A stretch of DNA of 64,000 nt from Acidobacteriota bacterium (GTDB taxonomy: Bacteria; Acidobacteriota; Terriglobia; Bryobacterales; Bryobacteraceae). A program made the position numbers and the translations under genes. Under the pieces are notes generated by a model. The model was not told the DNA's origin and ran no database searches. It saw nothing but the letters and a program-made list of their open reading frames with translations. Shown piece after piece: positions 55,244 to 63,743 of the stretch (position 1 is its first letter; each line of letters starts with the position of its first letter). The DNA lies in the NCBI GenBank assembly GCA_025353165.1, contig JANXRE010000031.1, forward strand, positions 1 through 64,000, written 5' to 3'.

Positions 55244-56208
55244 CCACCGCGGCCCAACGGGATCACTCCTGCCCCGCCTGCGGCGGCGTCGAGTTTGAAA
55301 CTCTGTTCCGCGCGGGCGACCGCTTGTACCGAACAACCGGGGAAACGTTCTCCGTGGTCGAATGCCGCAACTGCCGGCTCATCCGTCTGCACCCCCGGCC
55401 ATCGCCATCGGAGCTTGCGAAGTATTATCCGCCGAAGTACTGGTTTGCGCCGCGTCACACTCTCGCGGAACGCCTGGAACAAGCATACCGGCGGGTGGTT
55501 CTCCGCGACCACGTTTCTTTCGTGGCGCGCGCGCTCCGCGACAGCGGCGAAGACGGACCGGTGGTCGATGTCGGCTGCGGCGGAGGACTGTTTCTCCGGC
55601 TGCTGGCCGAACGCGGGTATCGGGTGGCCGGGCTGGATTCCGCCCTCGACGCGGCGGCCATCGCCTGGAAATACATGGGCGTTCCCGTTGTGTGCGCAAC
55701 ACTGTCGGAGCCTCCGCTCGCGTCCGAAAGTTGCGCGGCCGTGACGATGTTCCATGTGTTGGAGCACCTGTACGACCCCACAACATACGTGGATTCCGCG
55801 CGGACCATGTTGAAGCCGAACGGAAGGTTGATCGTTCAGGTTCCAAATGCTTCCTGCTGGCAATTTCGCCTATTCGGCTCACGCTGGAACGGAGTGGACG
55901 TTCCGCGGCACTTGATCGATTTCAAGGTGTCCGACCTGGACCTGCTGCTGGAGGATTGCGGATTCGAGGTTCTGCGTCACAAACATTTTTCGCTGAGGGA
56001 TAACCCCGCCGGACTCGCCTCGACCATCGCCCCGTCTCTGGATCCAATGGCGCGGCGCGTTCGGGGAACGTCCGAAGACCCGCGCATGAGTCTGCTGAAG
56101 AACGCGCTGTACTTCGGCCTCGTCGCGGCGTCGATTCCGCTCACGCTGCTGGAGGCATTCTTCGGCGCCGGATCGACCGTGATGGTGGAGGCGCGAAAAA
56201 AGCGGTGA
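55240..56208 (+). CDS. SAM-dependent methyltransferase with N-terminal zinc ribbon
   Basis: About 322 aa. The N-terminus has CPACGG...CRNCR (two CxxC pairs), followed by a class I methyltransferase core: VVDVGCGGGLFLRLLAERGYRVAGLDSA (motif I), FHVLEHLYDP (post-motif) and LKPNGRLIVQVPN. This layout occurs in methyltransferases acting on sugars or nucleotide-sugars. No ATG, GTG or TTG lies close before the CxxC; the frame is open far upstream, so the start at CTG 55240, overlapping the previous stop, is a guess. It overlaps the next gene by one base. Confidence 0.75.
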   Translation: MTTAAQRDHSCPACGGVEFETLFRAGDRLYRTTGETFSVVECRNCRLIRLHPRPSPSELAKYYPPKYWFAPRHTLAERLEQAYRRVVLRDHVSFVARALRDSGEDGPVVDVGCGGGLFLRLLAERGYRVAGLDSALDAAAIAWKYMGVPVVCATLSEPPLASESCAAVTMFHVLEHLYDPTTYVDSARTMLKPNGRLIVQVPNASCWQFRLFGSRWNGVDVPRHLIDFKVSDLDLLLEDCGFEVLRHKHFSLRDNPAGLASTIAPSLDPMARRVRGTSEDPRMSLLKNALYFGLVAASIPLTLLEAFFGAGSTVMVEARKKR

Positions 56209-56891
56209 TGTACCGCGGTCTCCAACGCGCGCTGCCGCGGCCTCTACGGCGCTACCTGCTCCATTTCGAAGCGGCAATCGAGGATGCGGTCGGGAGCTTT
56301 GCGGCTTCCCTGGCGCAGGGCGCGCGGATTCTGGATGCCGGCGCGGGCGAGGGGTCGTACCGGCATTGCTTTCGGCGGCAGCGATATGTCGGGGTGGACT
56401 TAGGCGTCGGCGACGCGGACTGGAACTACGCCGGGCTCGACGCGGTCGCCGATCTGCAAGCCCTTCCCTTCCCCGACAGAACCTTCGACGCAATGCTCAA
56501 CGTCGTCACTCTCGAGCACGTCCGTGAGCCGGCCTGTGTACTGGCGGAAATCGCGCGCGCGCTAAAGCCCGGCGGCCGGTTGCTACTGATCGTTCCGCAC
56601 GAGTGGGAGGAGCATCAGCAGCCGCACGATTACTACCGCTACACGCGCTACGGCGCGCGCTATCTGTTGGAGCGCGCGGGTTTCGACGAGATCGCGGTCC
56701 AACCGGTGGGCGGCTATTTCCGGCTGCTGTCGCGGCGGCTTTTGAACGGGTTGCAATTCTTCCCGGGGCCGCTGATGCTAGTGGCCGCGCTGTTTCTGGT
56801 TCCACCGGCTCTGATCGCGCCGCTGTTGGACGGGCTAGACAAGCGGCAGGCGTTCACGTTGGGGTTCATTTGCACCGCTCGGAAAGAGTGA
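56208..56891 (+). CDS. Class I SAM-dependent methyltransferase
   Basis: A 227-aa enzyme with ILDAGAGEGSYRHCF (motif I), VADLQALPFPDRTFDAMLNVVTLEHVREP and ALKPGGRLLLIVPHEWEEHQQPHDYYRYT; the last stretch is typical of methyltransferases in O-antigen clusters. A C-terminal hydrophobic segment (PLMLVAALFLVPPALIAPLL) may anchor it to the membrane. ATG 56208 shares its A with the previous TGA. Confidence 0.82.
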   Translation: MYRGLQRALPRPLRRYLLHFEAAIEDAVGSFAASLAQGARILDAGAGEGSYRHCFRRQRYVGVDLGVGDADWNYAGLDAVADLQALPFPDRTFDAMLNVVTLEHVREPACVLAEIARALKPGGRLLLIVPHEWEEHQQPHDYYRYTRYGARYLLERAGFDEIAVQPVGGYFRLLSRRLLNGLQFFPGPLMLVAALFLVPPALIAPLLDGLDKRQAFTLGFICTARKE

Positions 56892-56952
56892 AACGCCATT
56901 GCGGCAGATTACACCAATGCTGCGTGGATGGATGAATTGCACCGCCGACTCA

Positions 56953-57441
56953 TCAGTCCGCAATCCCCGAGTGGGAACATCCTTGGCAATTCTCGTCCAT
57001 CCATTCACTGGAACGGTTTACAGCGGAGGAGATTGCTTTCCTGGCGTACCGTTTGGATGTTCTCAGCCGATGGCCGGAGTCGGACCACCGCTCCGCGCTG
57101 ATCGCCGCCACGGCCGGCCGGCTCCGGAACCTTGGAGCAAACCCGGCTAGATGAAATAACACCTCCGATAGCCGCTCGGTACGAGGTCGAAGGCGATACT
57201 GCTTGACCACCCGGTACCCGGTTGCGACAACCACGCCAACCACACACAGGCCGGCCAGGAGCGCGAATTTCGCCCAACTGTTTCTGAACCGGAAGAAGCG
57301 GGTCAGACACCTACGGCATCTGAACGGGGCGAGCAGAATCACGGCAGCGACCGCGTCGATCAGGCCCCTGTGCATCGAGCGGCGCGTGTCGGCCCGTCCG
57401 CACCTGGGGCAAACCGGCTTTCGTGGCATTTCTCGTTTCAT
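56953..57441 (-). CDS. Small membrane protein with zinc ribbon
   Basis: A 162-aa protein. CPRCGRADTRRSMHRGLIDAVAAVILLAPFRCRRCLTRFFRF has two CxxC pairs around a hydrophobic stretch, then a membrane helix (FALLAGLCVVGVVVATGY) and a basic, helical C-terminus ending in a further pair of cysteines (CQGC). I do not know its function; such zinc-ribbon/membrane proteins recur in acidobacteria. It is convergent with the methyltransferase, with a 61-bp gap. Confidence 0.6.
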   Translation of the reverse strand: MKREMPRKPVCPRCGRADTRRSMHRGLIDAVAAVILLAPFRCRRCLTRFFRFRNSWAKFALLAGLCVVGVVVATGYRVVKQYRLRPRTERLSEVLFHLAGFAPRFRSRPAVAAISAERWSDSGHRLRTSKRYARKAISSAVNRSSEWMDENCQGCSHSGIAD

Positions 57442-57566
57442 TTCAACTCACCGACGGCGCGCAGTATTCTCTTGTGCACAATCTCTTTGCTCTCCTGATG
57501 GACGCGCTATGGACGCGATGCCGCTCAAATTATTTCGTCCGGCGACAGCAATTACACTGGAAACAT

Positions 57567-58439
57567 ATGCGCTGCCTCCCGGCATTCTTGGCCGTCTTTT
57601 TTGCCGCTGTTGTTGGCGCCGCGGATTTCAATGGCAGCGAAGCGCTAGAATTCACGAAAAAAGCCGTGTCCTTTGGACCGCGCCCGCCGGGATCGCCCGC
57701 CAACCGTGAACTGCGAACGTACATCAAGAATCAGATCCGGACTCGCGGCGGGCGCCTCGTCGAGGATTCCTTCACCGCCACCACGCCCTCCGGACCGGTG
57801 CAGATGGACAACCTCATTTGTGTTCTTCCCGGCACGAGCGGACACGCCATCGTTTTCACAGGCCACTACGACACGAAGCTCTTCCCCGGCCGCCATTTCG
57901 TGGGAGCGAATGACGGGGGATCGTCCACCGGCCTGCTCCTCGAACTGATGCGCGCGTCAGCCGGCGCCACCCACAAGGACGAAATCGACATCGTCTGGCT
58001 GGACGGCGAAGAAGCGTTCGGCGAATGGTCCGATACCGACGGTATCTATGGAAGCCGCCACCTGGCGGAGCGATGGGCGAAAGAGGGTGCGCTCAAGCGC
58101 ATCCGCGCGCTCGTAAATGTCGATATGACGGGCGATCGGGATCTGGGAATCATGCAGGAACTGAATTCAGATGCCGCGCTCCGCAAGCTGGTCTGGCAAG
58201 TGGCGAACGAAAAGGGATACGCGCGCTATTTTCTGGACCACTCCTCGGCCGTCGAGGACGATCACGTCCCGTTCCTGAAACGAGGCGTGCCGGCGCTCGA
58301 CCTGATCGACTTCGATTACGGCCCCGGCAATTCGTTCTGGCACACCGATCAAGATACCGTCGACAAGCTGAGCGCGCACAGTTTCCAGGTGGTAGGCGAC
58401 GTGTTGCTGGACCTGGTGCGCCGGTTCAATTCCCAGTAG
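57567..58439 (+). CDS. Secreted M28 family metallopeptidase (glutaminyl cyclase-like)
   Basis: The start at 57567 gives a signal peptide (MRCLPAFLAVFFAAVVGA); the frame extends to 57423 but then lacks export features. The 290-aa enzyme has two-zinc ligands: FTGHYDTK (His, Asp), GANDGGSSTGLLLELM (Asp), LDGEEAF (Glu), VDMTGDRDLG (Asp) and FWHTDQDT (His). The WLDGEEAFGEWSDTD region and the single-domain length resemble glutaminyl-peptide cyclotransferases of the M28 family. Either a peptidase or a cyclase activity is plausible. Confidence 0.85.
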   Translation: MRCLPAFLAVFFAAVVGAADFNGSEALEFTKKAVSFGPRPPGSPANRELRTYIKNQIRTRGGRLVEDSFTATTPSGPVQMDNLICVLPGTSGHAIVFTGHYDTKLFPGRHFVGANDGGSSTGLLLELMRASAGATHKDEIDIVWLDGEEAFGEWSDTDGIYGSRHLAERWAKEGALKRIRALVNVDMTGDRDLGIMQELNSDAALRKLVWQVANEKGYARYFLDHSSAVEDDHVPFLKRGVPALDLIDFDYGPGNSFWHTDQDTVDKLSAHSFQVVGDVLLDLVRRFNSQ

Positions 58440-58466
58440 AGTGCTTGTGCTACTGTCGGCTCAGGC

Positions 58467-59447
58467 GTGAAGATTCACTTCCTGTCATTACTCGCAACCG
58501 TGAGTCTGCTCGGCACCGCCGGCATCGCCGCCGCGCAGGGCCGTTCCACCGGACCGATCGCCCGCTGGAACGCCAAGATCGTACTGGAAGACGGCACTCC
58601 GCTTCCCGCCGATCCACTGATCGCGCTCGATCGGTCCGGCACCGGTGATTGTAGGATCCTCACCGTCTTCGGCAACGGCAACGTGATTTACTCGGCGTGG
58701 CTCTACACGGGTCTGAACACCACCGATGCCTGCCCCGTCCAGATCAGGCTCAAAGGTTACCGGACGACCCACGCTGTGCTGCACGACGGCGCGGTGATCG
58801 TCCTGAAGCGTATGGGTGAAAGCGAGGGATCGATGACCTCGATCACTTCGATCAAAGCGCCGGCGCCCGCGAAAAAGGCTTATGCCAAAGGGATTGCCGC
58901 GGTGCGGAAAGGGAACTGGCTCGCCGCCCAGCAGGACTTGGAGGAGGCGGTCGCGATCTACCCGGAATACGACCAGGCGTGGAGCGATCTCGGCGAGGTC
59001 CTGGAACACCAGTCGAAGCCCGAGGAAGCGCGCACCGCTTACGGAAAGGCGCTGGCGATCAGCCCGAAATACCTGCGGCCCTATGCGCAGCTTGCGCGCC
59101 TCGCGATCAGCCAGTCGCGCTACGTCGAGGCGGCGGAGATCACCGGGCGCGCGATGCCGCTCAACCCTCTCGAATTTCCCTCCATTTACTACTACGACGC
59201 GCTGGCCCGCTTCGATCTTCAGCAGGCTGACGCCGCCGAGAAGAGCGTCAAACGCGCGATCGAACTGGACGTGGATCACCAGATGCCCCGCGCGCTGTAT
59301 CTGCTGGGTCTGATCCTCGAGCAAAAAGGCGATCGAGCCGCGGCCCTGGTTGCCATGCGCGCGTATGCCGGGCTGTCGCCCGCGCCGTCCGACGTCGGGC
59401 AGGCGAAGGAGCACATCGCGAAGCTGGAGCGGGAGAGCGCTAAGTAG
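58467..59447 (+). CDS. Secreted TPR protein
   Basis: A 326-aa protein starting at GTG, with a signal peptide (MKIHFLSLLATVSLLGTAGIAAA). Residues 30-110 are a beta-rich domain resembling a carboxypeptidase-regulatory-like fold (WNAKIVLEDGTPLPADPLIAL, CPVQIRLKGYRTTHAVL). About four TPR units follow from residue 135 (AYAKGIAAVRKGNWLAAQQDLEEAVAIYP, AWSDLGEVLEHQSKPEEARTAYGKAL, ALYLLGLILEQKGDRAAALVAMRAYAGLSP). It probably is a periplasmic scaffold. The M28 gene ends 27 bp upstream. Confidence 0.8.
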   Translation: MKIHFLSLLATVSLLGTAGIAAAQGRSTGPIARWNAKIVLEDGTPLPADPLIALDRSGTGDCRILTVFGNGNVIYSAWLYTGLNTTDACPVQIRLKGYRTTHAVLHDGAVIVLKRMGESEGSMTSITSIKAPAPAKKAYAKGIAAVRKGNWLAAQQDLEEAVAIYPEYDQAWSDLGEVLEHQSKPEEARTAYGKALAISPKYLRPYAQLARLAISQSRYVEAAEITGRAMPLNPLEFPSIYYYDALARFDLQQADAAEKSVKRAIELDVDHQMPRALYLLGLILEQKGDRAAALVAMRAYAGLSPAPSDVGQAKEHIAKLERESAK

Positions 59448-59471
59448 CGGACCGGTGCGACCTTAGTCGCC

Positions 59472-60203
59472 ATGACAACCTGTCGTCCTTCTACTGCGAG
59501 TCTGTTCGCGCTCATCGTTCTGTCGGCCGCGTTTTCCGCGTCTGCGCAAGAGAGCCTCTCTGTTACAGGCGACGCGGAAATCAAAGTGATACCCGATCAA
59601 GTAGTGATGTCCCTCGGCGTTGAAGTGCACGCTAAGAAGCTGGCCGAGGCCCGCCGCGAAAACGATATGCGCGTGCGCGCCGTTCGCGCCACGGCCATCC
59701 GCCTCGGCTTGGACGAAAAGGACATCCAGACGGATTTCATCCAATTGGGCGTTGCGTACCAGAACGACGGTGTGACCGCCGACTATTACTACACGCGAAA
59801 GTCGATCGTATTCGTGTTGCGCGACGTGAGCCGTATGGAAGAGGTGCTTGCGGCGGTCGTGGACGCGTGCGCAACTCATATCCACGGGGTGGAGTTTGAA
59901 ACCACCAAGCTCCGGGAATATCGCGACAAAGCGCGGGCCATGGCGGTGCAAGCGGCCCACGAGAAAGCCCGCGATATCGCAGCCGCGGCGGGAATGAAAA
60001 TCTCCGGAAAGCCGCTCGGCATTTCCTCCGCGAGCTACGGCGGGAATTCGTGGTACGGGAGTGGCTGAGGCGGCTCGCGCGCGTCAATGGCGCAAAACGT
60101 GATGGTTGATAACGGTTCTGGCCCGGCGGGAAGCAATGGCACAATCGCGCTCGGGCGCATTTCCGTGACCGCGTCCGTGAGCATGACATTTCGGATCGAA
60201 TAG
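59472..60203 (+). pseudogene. SIMPL (DUF541) secreted protein with in-frame TGA
   Basis: The open part (198 aa) has a signal peptide (MTTCRPSTASLFALIVLSAAFSASA) and the SIMPL core (SLSVTGDAEIKVIPDQVVMSLGVEV, VDACATHIHGVEFETTKL, AVQAAHEKARDIAAAAGM). It stops at TGA 60066-60068 within YGGNSWYGSG-stop-GGSRASMAQN. The same frame continues for 44 more codons (ALGRISVTASVSMTFRIE) to TAG at 60201, which is the family's expected C-terminal strand. TGA probably replaced TGG (Trp). The shortened protein lacks the final beta strand and may be unstable. Confidence 0.75.
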
Positions 60204-60312
60204 CGGCAGTGCGCCGTCACGGTTAAAAACATTTCGAAGAGAGAAGCGCCCACGTATACTGGTAGAAACTTGTACTGGGTTGGCGGGGGGCAAAACAGAG
60301 GTCCCTGTAAAG

Positions 60313-62835
60313 ATGAATAAGACATTCGCTTTCGCTCTTTTCGCCGGTTTAATCCCCTTGGCGTACGCCGACCAAGGCAGTTTCACCAACTCCGGCGGCT
60401 CGGCAGGGGCTGGCTCGGGCGTTAACATCAGCTCCGGCGTCGCCGCCCCCGCGGGTACGCTGACCTTGAACTGTCCCGCAGTCAGCGTGGGCGGCTGCGC
60501 GGGCGGCGGCTTCACGTTTCTCTCCACTGACGGAACCATCGGCATCCACGCCACCTTTACGACCGGCACCGCCACCGAAAGTTGCTCGGGCGGCGGCAGA
60601 GGCGGCCACATCACCTGCGGATACAGCTTGACCGCCTACTTCAGCGGGACTTCGACGGTGAATGCCGTGACTCAAGCGGTCGTCGGCGTCACCTCCCAAT
60701 CGTTTACAGTGGGCGGCCCGCCCAGCGGAACGACGGCCTATAATTCCGCCTACTCGCCGTTCTACTATTCGGATAGCGGACAGATCCTGCGTTCCGATGA
60801 CCTCCAGGGCACAAACCAAATCGCATTCTCCGGTCCGGCCGGTCAGTTAGGATTTTATGGCGCGTATGGCGTGGCGCTCGATTCGTCCGGCAGAATCTAC
60901 GTCGCCGATACTTACCATTGCCGCATCGTGCGCATGGACGATATGAACGGCGCGAACTGGACCACTTACGGCGGAACTTGTGGCTCGGCTCAAGGCCAGT
61001 TCTACGATCCGAACGGCATTGCCGTCGACTCCGCCGGCAAAATCTACGTGATGGATACCAACAACGCGAGGCTGGTCCGCGTGGACGACATGACCGGCGC
61101 CAACTGGGTTACATACGGTTCCGCCGGAGCCGGTGTCGGGCAGTTCGCTTCCTTTCTGTCGGTGACGGTGGATAGCGGCAACCGGATCTATGTCGCGGAT
61201 GGCGGAAATCTTCGAGTGGTGCGCATGGACGACATGGCCGGCACCAACTGGACCGTCCTGAAGCAGTCTCAACCCGTCAATGGCGTGAGCTATACCTTCG
61301 GGTCTCCCATCGCCGTCGCCGTCGATTCCGTGGGCAAAATCTACGTCGCCGACAACGAGTACTTGGCGCCGGCAGTGGTTCGAGTGGACGATATGACGGG
61401 AGCCAACTGGACTTCCCTATACGTGAGCGCCACCGGCAGCACGGGACTGAACAGCATTGCCGCGGATTCGGGTGGGACTGTCTTCACCGGAGGCGGCGGC
61501 GTGAGGGCTATCGATGGTATGGCCGGGGTTCTCACCTCCTCGGGTACCATTGGCCCGGTCGGCTCTTACTATGTCTTCGGCGTAACTCCGATTCCCTTGC
61601 CGAGTCCTCGTCCCTCGGCAATCGGCTTTTCGCCGTCCATGTTGACCTTCTCCCAGAACGTCGGCTCCACCAGTCCCCCGCAGGCCGTCACCGTCACCAA
61701 CTTCGGCGGCAGCGCGCTGAACCTCTTCACTGTTTCGGCGACTGGCGCATTTGCGGAAACCAACACTTGCCCGAAGCAGCTTCTTCCGGGAATGAACTGC
61801 ACGATTAGCGTGTCCTTTACGCCGGCGGCGGCGGGCACGGCGACTGGCGTGCTGACCCTGACCGACGACTCGGGCAATCTAGGCGCGGCACAGGCCGTAA
61901 TTCTCACCGGCCTTGGCACCACGCCCGGCGCTTCGGTAAGTCCGACGAAGGTTTCCTTTCCTCCGCAAGTCCTGGGCACAACCGGCGGGTCTCAAACAGC
62001 TATCTTGCAGAACACCGGCAACGGGCCTCTGCAGGTCTCCAGCGTGAGCGCCGGCGCGCCCTTCAGCCAGACAAATACGTGCACGGGCAACATCGCCGCG
62101 GGCGCTAGCTGCACCATCACGGTTTCCTTTGCGCCAGCCGTGGTTGGTTCGGCCTCCGGGACTCTTACCATCGCCGATAATGCCGGAACACAGACCGTCA
62201 GTCTGACGGGAACCGGCATCTCTCCGGTTTCGTTCTCCTCCGGCTCCCTAAGCTTTGGCGCAGTGGTGGTAGGCAATAGCAGCGGCGCCAAGACGGTTAC
62301 GGTCACAAATCAGGGAAGCGCACCACTCAGCTTCTCGAGCATCGCGGCTAGCGCGGGCTATGCCGTGGCCACCAACACCTGCGGGGCGAGCCTGGCCGCC
62401 GGGGCCAAGTGCACCGTCGGCGTCACGTTCTCCCCCACGGCGACCGGCAATGACGCGGGGGCCTTGACGTTCACCGACAGCGGGCTGAACAGCCCACAGG
62501 CGGTGAGTCTGTCGGGCTCTGGAAGCGCACCGGTCAGTTTCTCCTCCAACGCTCTGGGTTTTGGCACGGTGAAGGTCGGAAACACCAGTTCGCCGAGGAC
62601 CGTTACGATGACCAATCGCTTAAGCGCGTCGCTGAGCGTTTCCAGCATCGCAACGACCGCGGGCTTCACGGTTGCCAGCAACACCTGCGGGGCGAGCATC
62701 GCCGGCGGGGCCAAGTGTACTGTCGGGGTGACGTTCTCGCCAACGGTGGCGGGCACGGCCACGGGCACGCTGACCTTCGTAGACAGCGCGCTGACCAGCC
62801 CGCAGACGGTGAGCCTCACGGGAGCCGGCAGGTAA
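60313..62835 (+). CDS. Large secreted NHL/ASH-repeat surface protein
   Basis: An 840-aa protein with a signal peptide (MNKTFAFALFAGLIPLAYA); the frame upstream to 60280 is not needed. Residues about 130-425 form NHL-like blades with the repeated RIYVAD and VRMDDMxGxNW pattern. Residues about 440-840 hold four ASPM-SPD-2-Hydin (choice-of-anchor D) Ig-like repeats, each of about 100 residues with PxxLxFxxxxxG, VTVTNxG, TNTCxxxLxxGxxCTxxVxFxP and GxxxGTLTxxDxxxxxPQxVxLxG. The third and fourth repeats are nearly identical, also at DNA level (62250-62530, 62530-62830). It is presumably an extracellular adhesin or matrix protein. Confidence 0.82.
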   Translation: MNKTFAFALFAGLIPLAYADQGSFTNSGGSAGAGSGVNISSGVAAPAGTLTLNCPAVSVGGCAGGGFTFLSTDGTIGIHATFTTGTATESCSGGGRGGHITCGYSLTAYFSGTSTVNAVTQAVVGVTSQSFTVGGPPSGTTAYNSAYSPFYYSDSGQILRSDDLQGTNQIAFSGPAGQLGFYGAYGVALDSSGRIYVADTYHCRIVRMDDMNGANWTTYGGTCGSAQGQFYDPNGIAVDSAGKIYVMDTNNARLVRVDDMTGANWVTYGSAGAGVGQFASFLSVTVDSGNRIYVADGGNLRVVRMDDMAGTNWTVLKQSQPVNGVSYTFGSPIAVAVDSVGKIYVADNEYLAPAVVRVDDMTGANWTSLYVSATGSTGLNSIAADSGGTVFTGGGGVRAIDGMAGVLTSSGTIGPVGSYYVFGVTPIPLPSPRPSAIGFSPSMLTFSQNVGSTSPPQAVTVTNFGGSALNLFTVSATGAFAETNTCPKQLLPGMNCTISVSFTPAAAGTATGVLTLTDDSGNLGAAQAVILTGLGTTPGASVSPTKVSFPPQVLGTTGGSQTAILQNTGNGPLQVSSVSAGAPFSQTNTCTGNIAAGASCTITVSFAPAVVGSASGTLTIADNAGTQTVSLTGTGISPVSFSSGSLSFGAVVVGNSSGAKTVTVTNQGSAPLSFSSIAASAGYAVATNTCGASLAAGAKCTVGVTFSPTATGNDAGALTFTDSGLNSPQAVSLSGSGSAPVSFSSNALGFGTVKVGNTSSPRTVTMTNRLSASLSVSSIATTAGFTVASNTCGASIAGGAKCTVGVTFSPTVAGTATGTLTFVDSALTSPQTVSLTGAGR

Positions 62836-62857
62836 CGGCCCGCTACTGGTTTAATGG

Positions 62858-62886
62858 TGCGCCCCGAGCCTAATCTCAGGGGCGCA
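62858..62886. terminator. Possible hairpin between the ASH-repeat gene and the RES relic
   Basis: An inverted repeat, TGCGCCCC (62858-62865) and GGGGCGCA (62879-62886), encloses a 13-base loop, 23 bp after the stop. No T-run follows on either strand, so termination is uncertain. Confidence 0.35.
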
Positions 62887-63276
62887 GGCGCGGATCGATA
62901 CTGAATGACTCGAATCTGAATGAGATGCGGGCAAAATCCGGATGTGCGTCGATGGAACCCGGAGGACGGCTTGTTTGCGGGCGTTGACCCAGTTACTCCC
63001 CTGCTCGGCCGTCACTTGTTCCGGAACGAGGTCGGGCCAACCACCCGGAACGTCCAGCGTGGATATCTCGACGTCCTCAGATATCTCGATCCGGATGCCT
63101 ACCTAGTCGTCCGGGATGGCGCTGTGATGAACCATCACCTCCATCGCGGCCAGAAGGGCGGTGTCGGACGCGCAGTTAACGGGTGGACCTATCTGATTCC
63201 ACCGACCACCCGTGAGTCTTGCGCCGGCGCTGTTGATTAGGCGGCACCTACCGCTCTGAAGGCGCCGGATGACCAT
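62876..63276 (-). pseudogene. Decayed RES-domain toxin
   Basis: On the minus strand from ATG 63276 the frame gives MVIRRLQSGRCRLINSAGARLTGGRWNQIGPPVNCASDTALLAAMEVMVHHSAIPDD, a TAG stop, then VGIRIEISEDVEISTLDVPGGWPD and AVLRVPST. This is a RES-domain toxin (the GARxxGGRWN signature and the A(L/M)EVxVH helix). Homology resumes in a different frame with HPDFARISFRFESFSIDPRLRP and TGA at 62876, the family's C-terminus. The segment with NYLLNP is deleted. RES toxins degrade NAD; this copy has one stop, one frameshift and one deletion. Confidence 0.85.
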
Positions 63277-63443
63277 CCGTAGACGCCGTGCTCTATCTTC
63301 AGAAGCACGCATTCAATCTGGCTGCGACCGTCCTCTGTCTGAATCAGCGCGTAAGAAGTCTGGTTCCCAAGCGACGGAATCTCGCTCTGCATCCAGTAGG
63401 CACCATGTCTAATCCCAAGAACCTCTGTTGCTCTGCGCACCAT
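63237..63443 (-). pseudogene. Decayed Xre/MbcA/ParS antitoxin of a RES-Xre pair
   Basis: The 68-codon frame reads MVRRATEVLGIRHGAYWMQSEIPSLGNQTSYALIQTEDGRSQIECVLLKIEHGVYG, matching the toxin-binding domain of the Xre/MbcA/ParS antitoxins (ATEVLG...W, PxLGxxTPxxLLxTExG, IEHGVY). The DNA-binding N-terminal part is not found; a short in-frame extension reaches about 63530. The family normally ends about here, but the frame runs on for 12 codons, and the ATG of the RES relic lies within it. The upstream stretch to 63743 shows only the promoter noted below. Confidence 0.7.
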
Positions 63444-63615
63444 GTCTACTTCGTCATGCGAAATAGAAGCAATCGCGGATTCAGGTCGGTAGAATCGCCA
63501 AAGTTGGGAGTGCCGGGCGCCTGGTACCCCCGGCTCCGGAGGTCATGGCTGCAAGTCGTTTGGCTGAAGCGCCTGGTTTCGATCACCAGTAGTTCAAATT
63601 ATTAAACTATATTAA

Positions 63616-63644
63616 TTGTAAACGCTGATCCCATGGAGTATTAT
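63616..63644 (+). promoter_or_regulatory. Promoter of the secreted-protein gene at 63744
   Basis: TTGTAA (63616-63621) and TATTAT (63639-63644) are separated by exactly 17 bp in the only AT-rich stretch nearby. Transcription would start near 63651, about 93 bp before the ATG. Between 63444 and 63743 I see nothing else. Confidence 0.5.
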
Positions 63645-63743
63645 TAGGTTCCATATAAAGTCCGTTCGTCTGCCCGTCTCTGATCATCGCTTTGCGGCCC
63701 GGATGCTCGAAGACATCTTGCCGAGACTTAAAGGAGAAGCAAA

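Noticed and set aside
62920-63240. A 106-codon plus-strand open frame
   Set aside because: It is antisense to the RES relic, whose homology on the minus strand explains the sequence.
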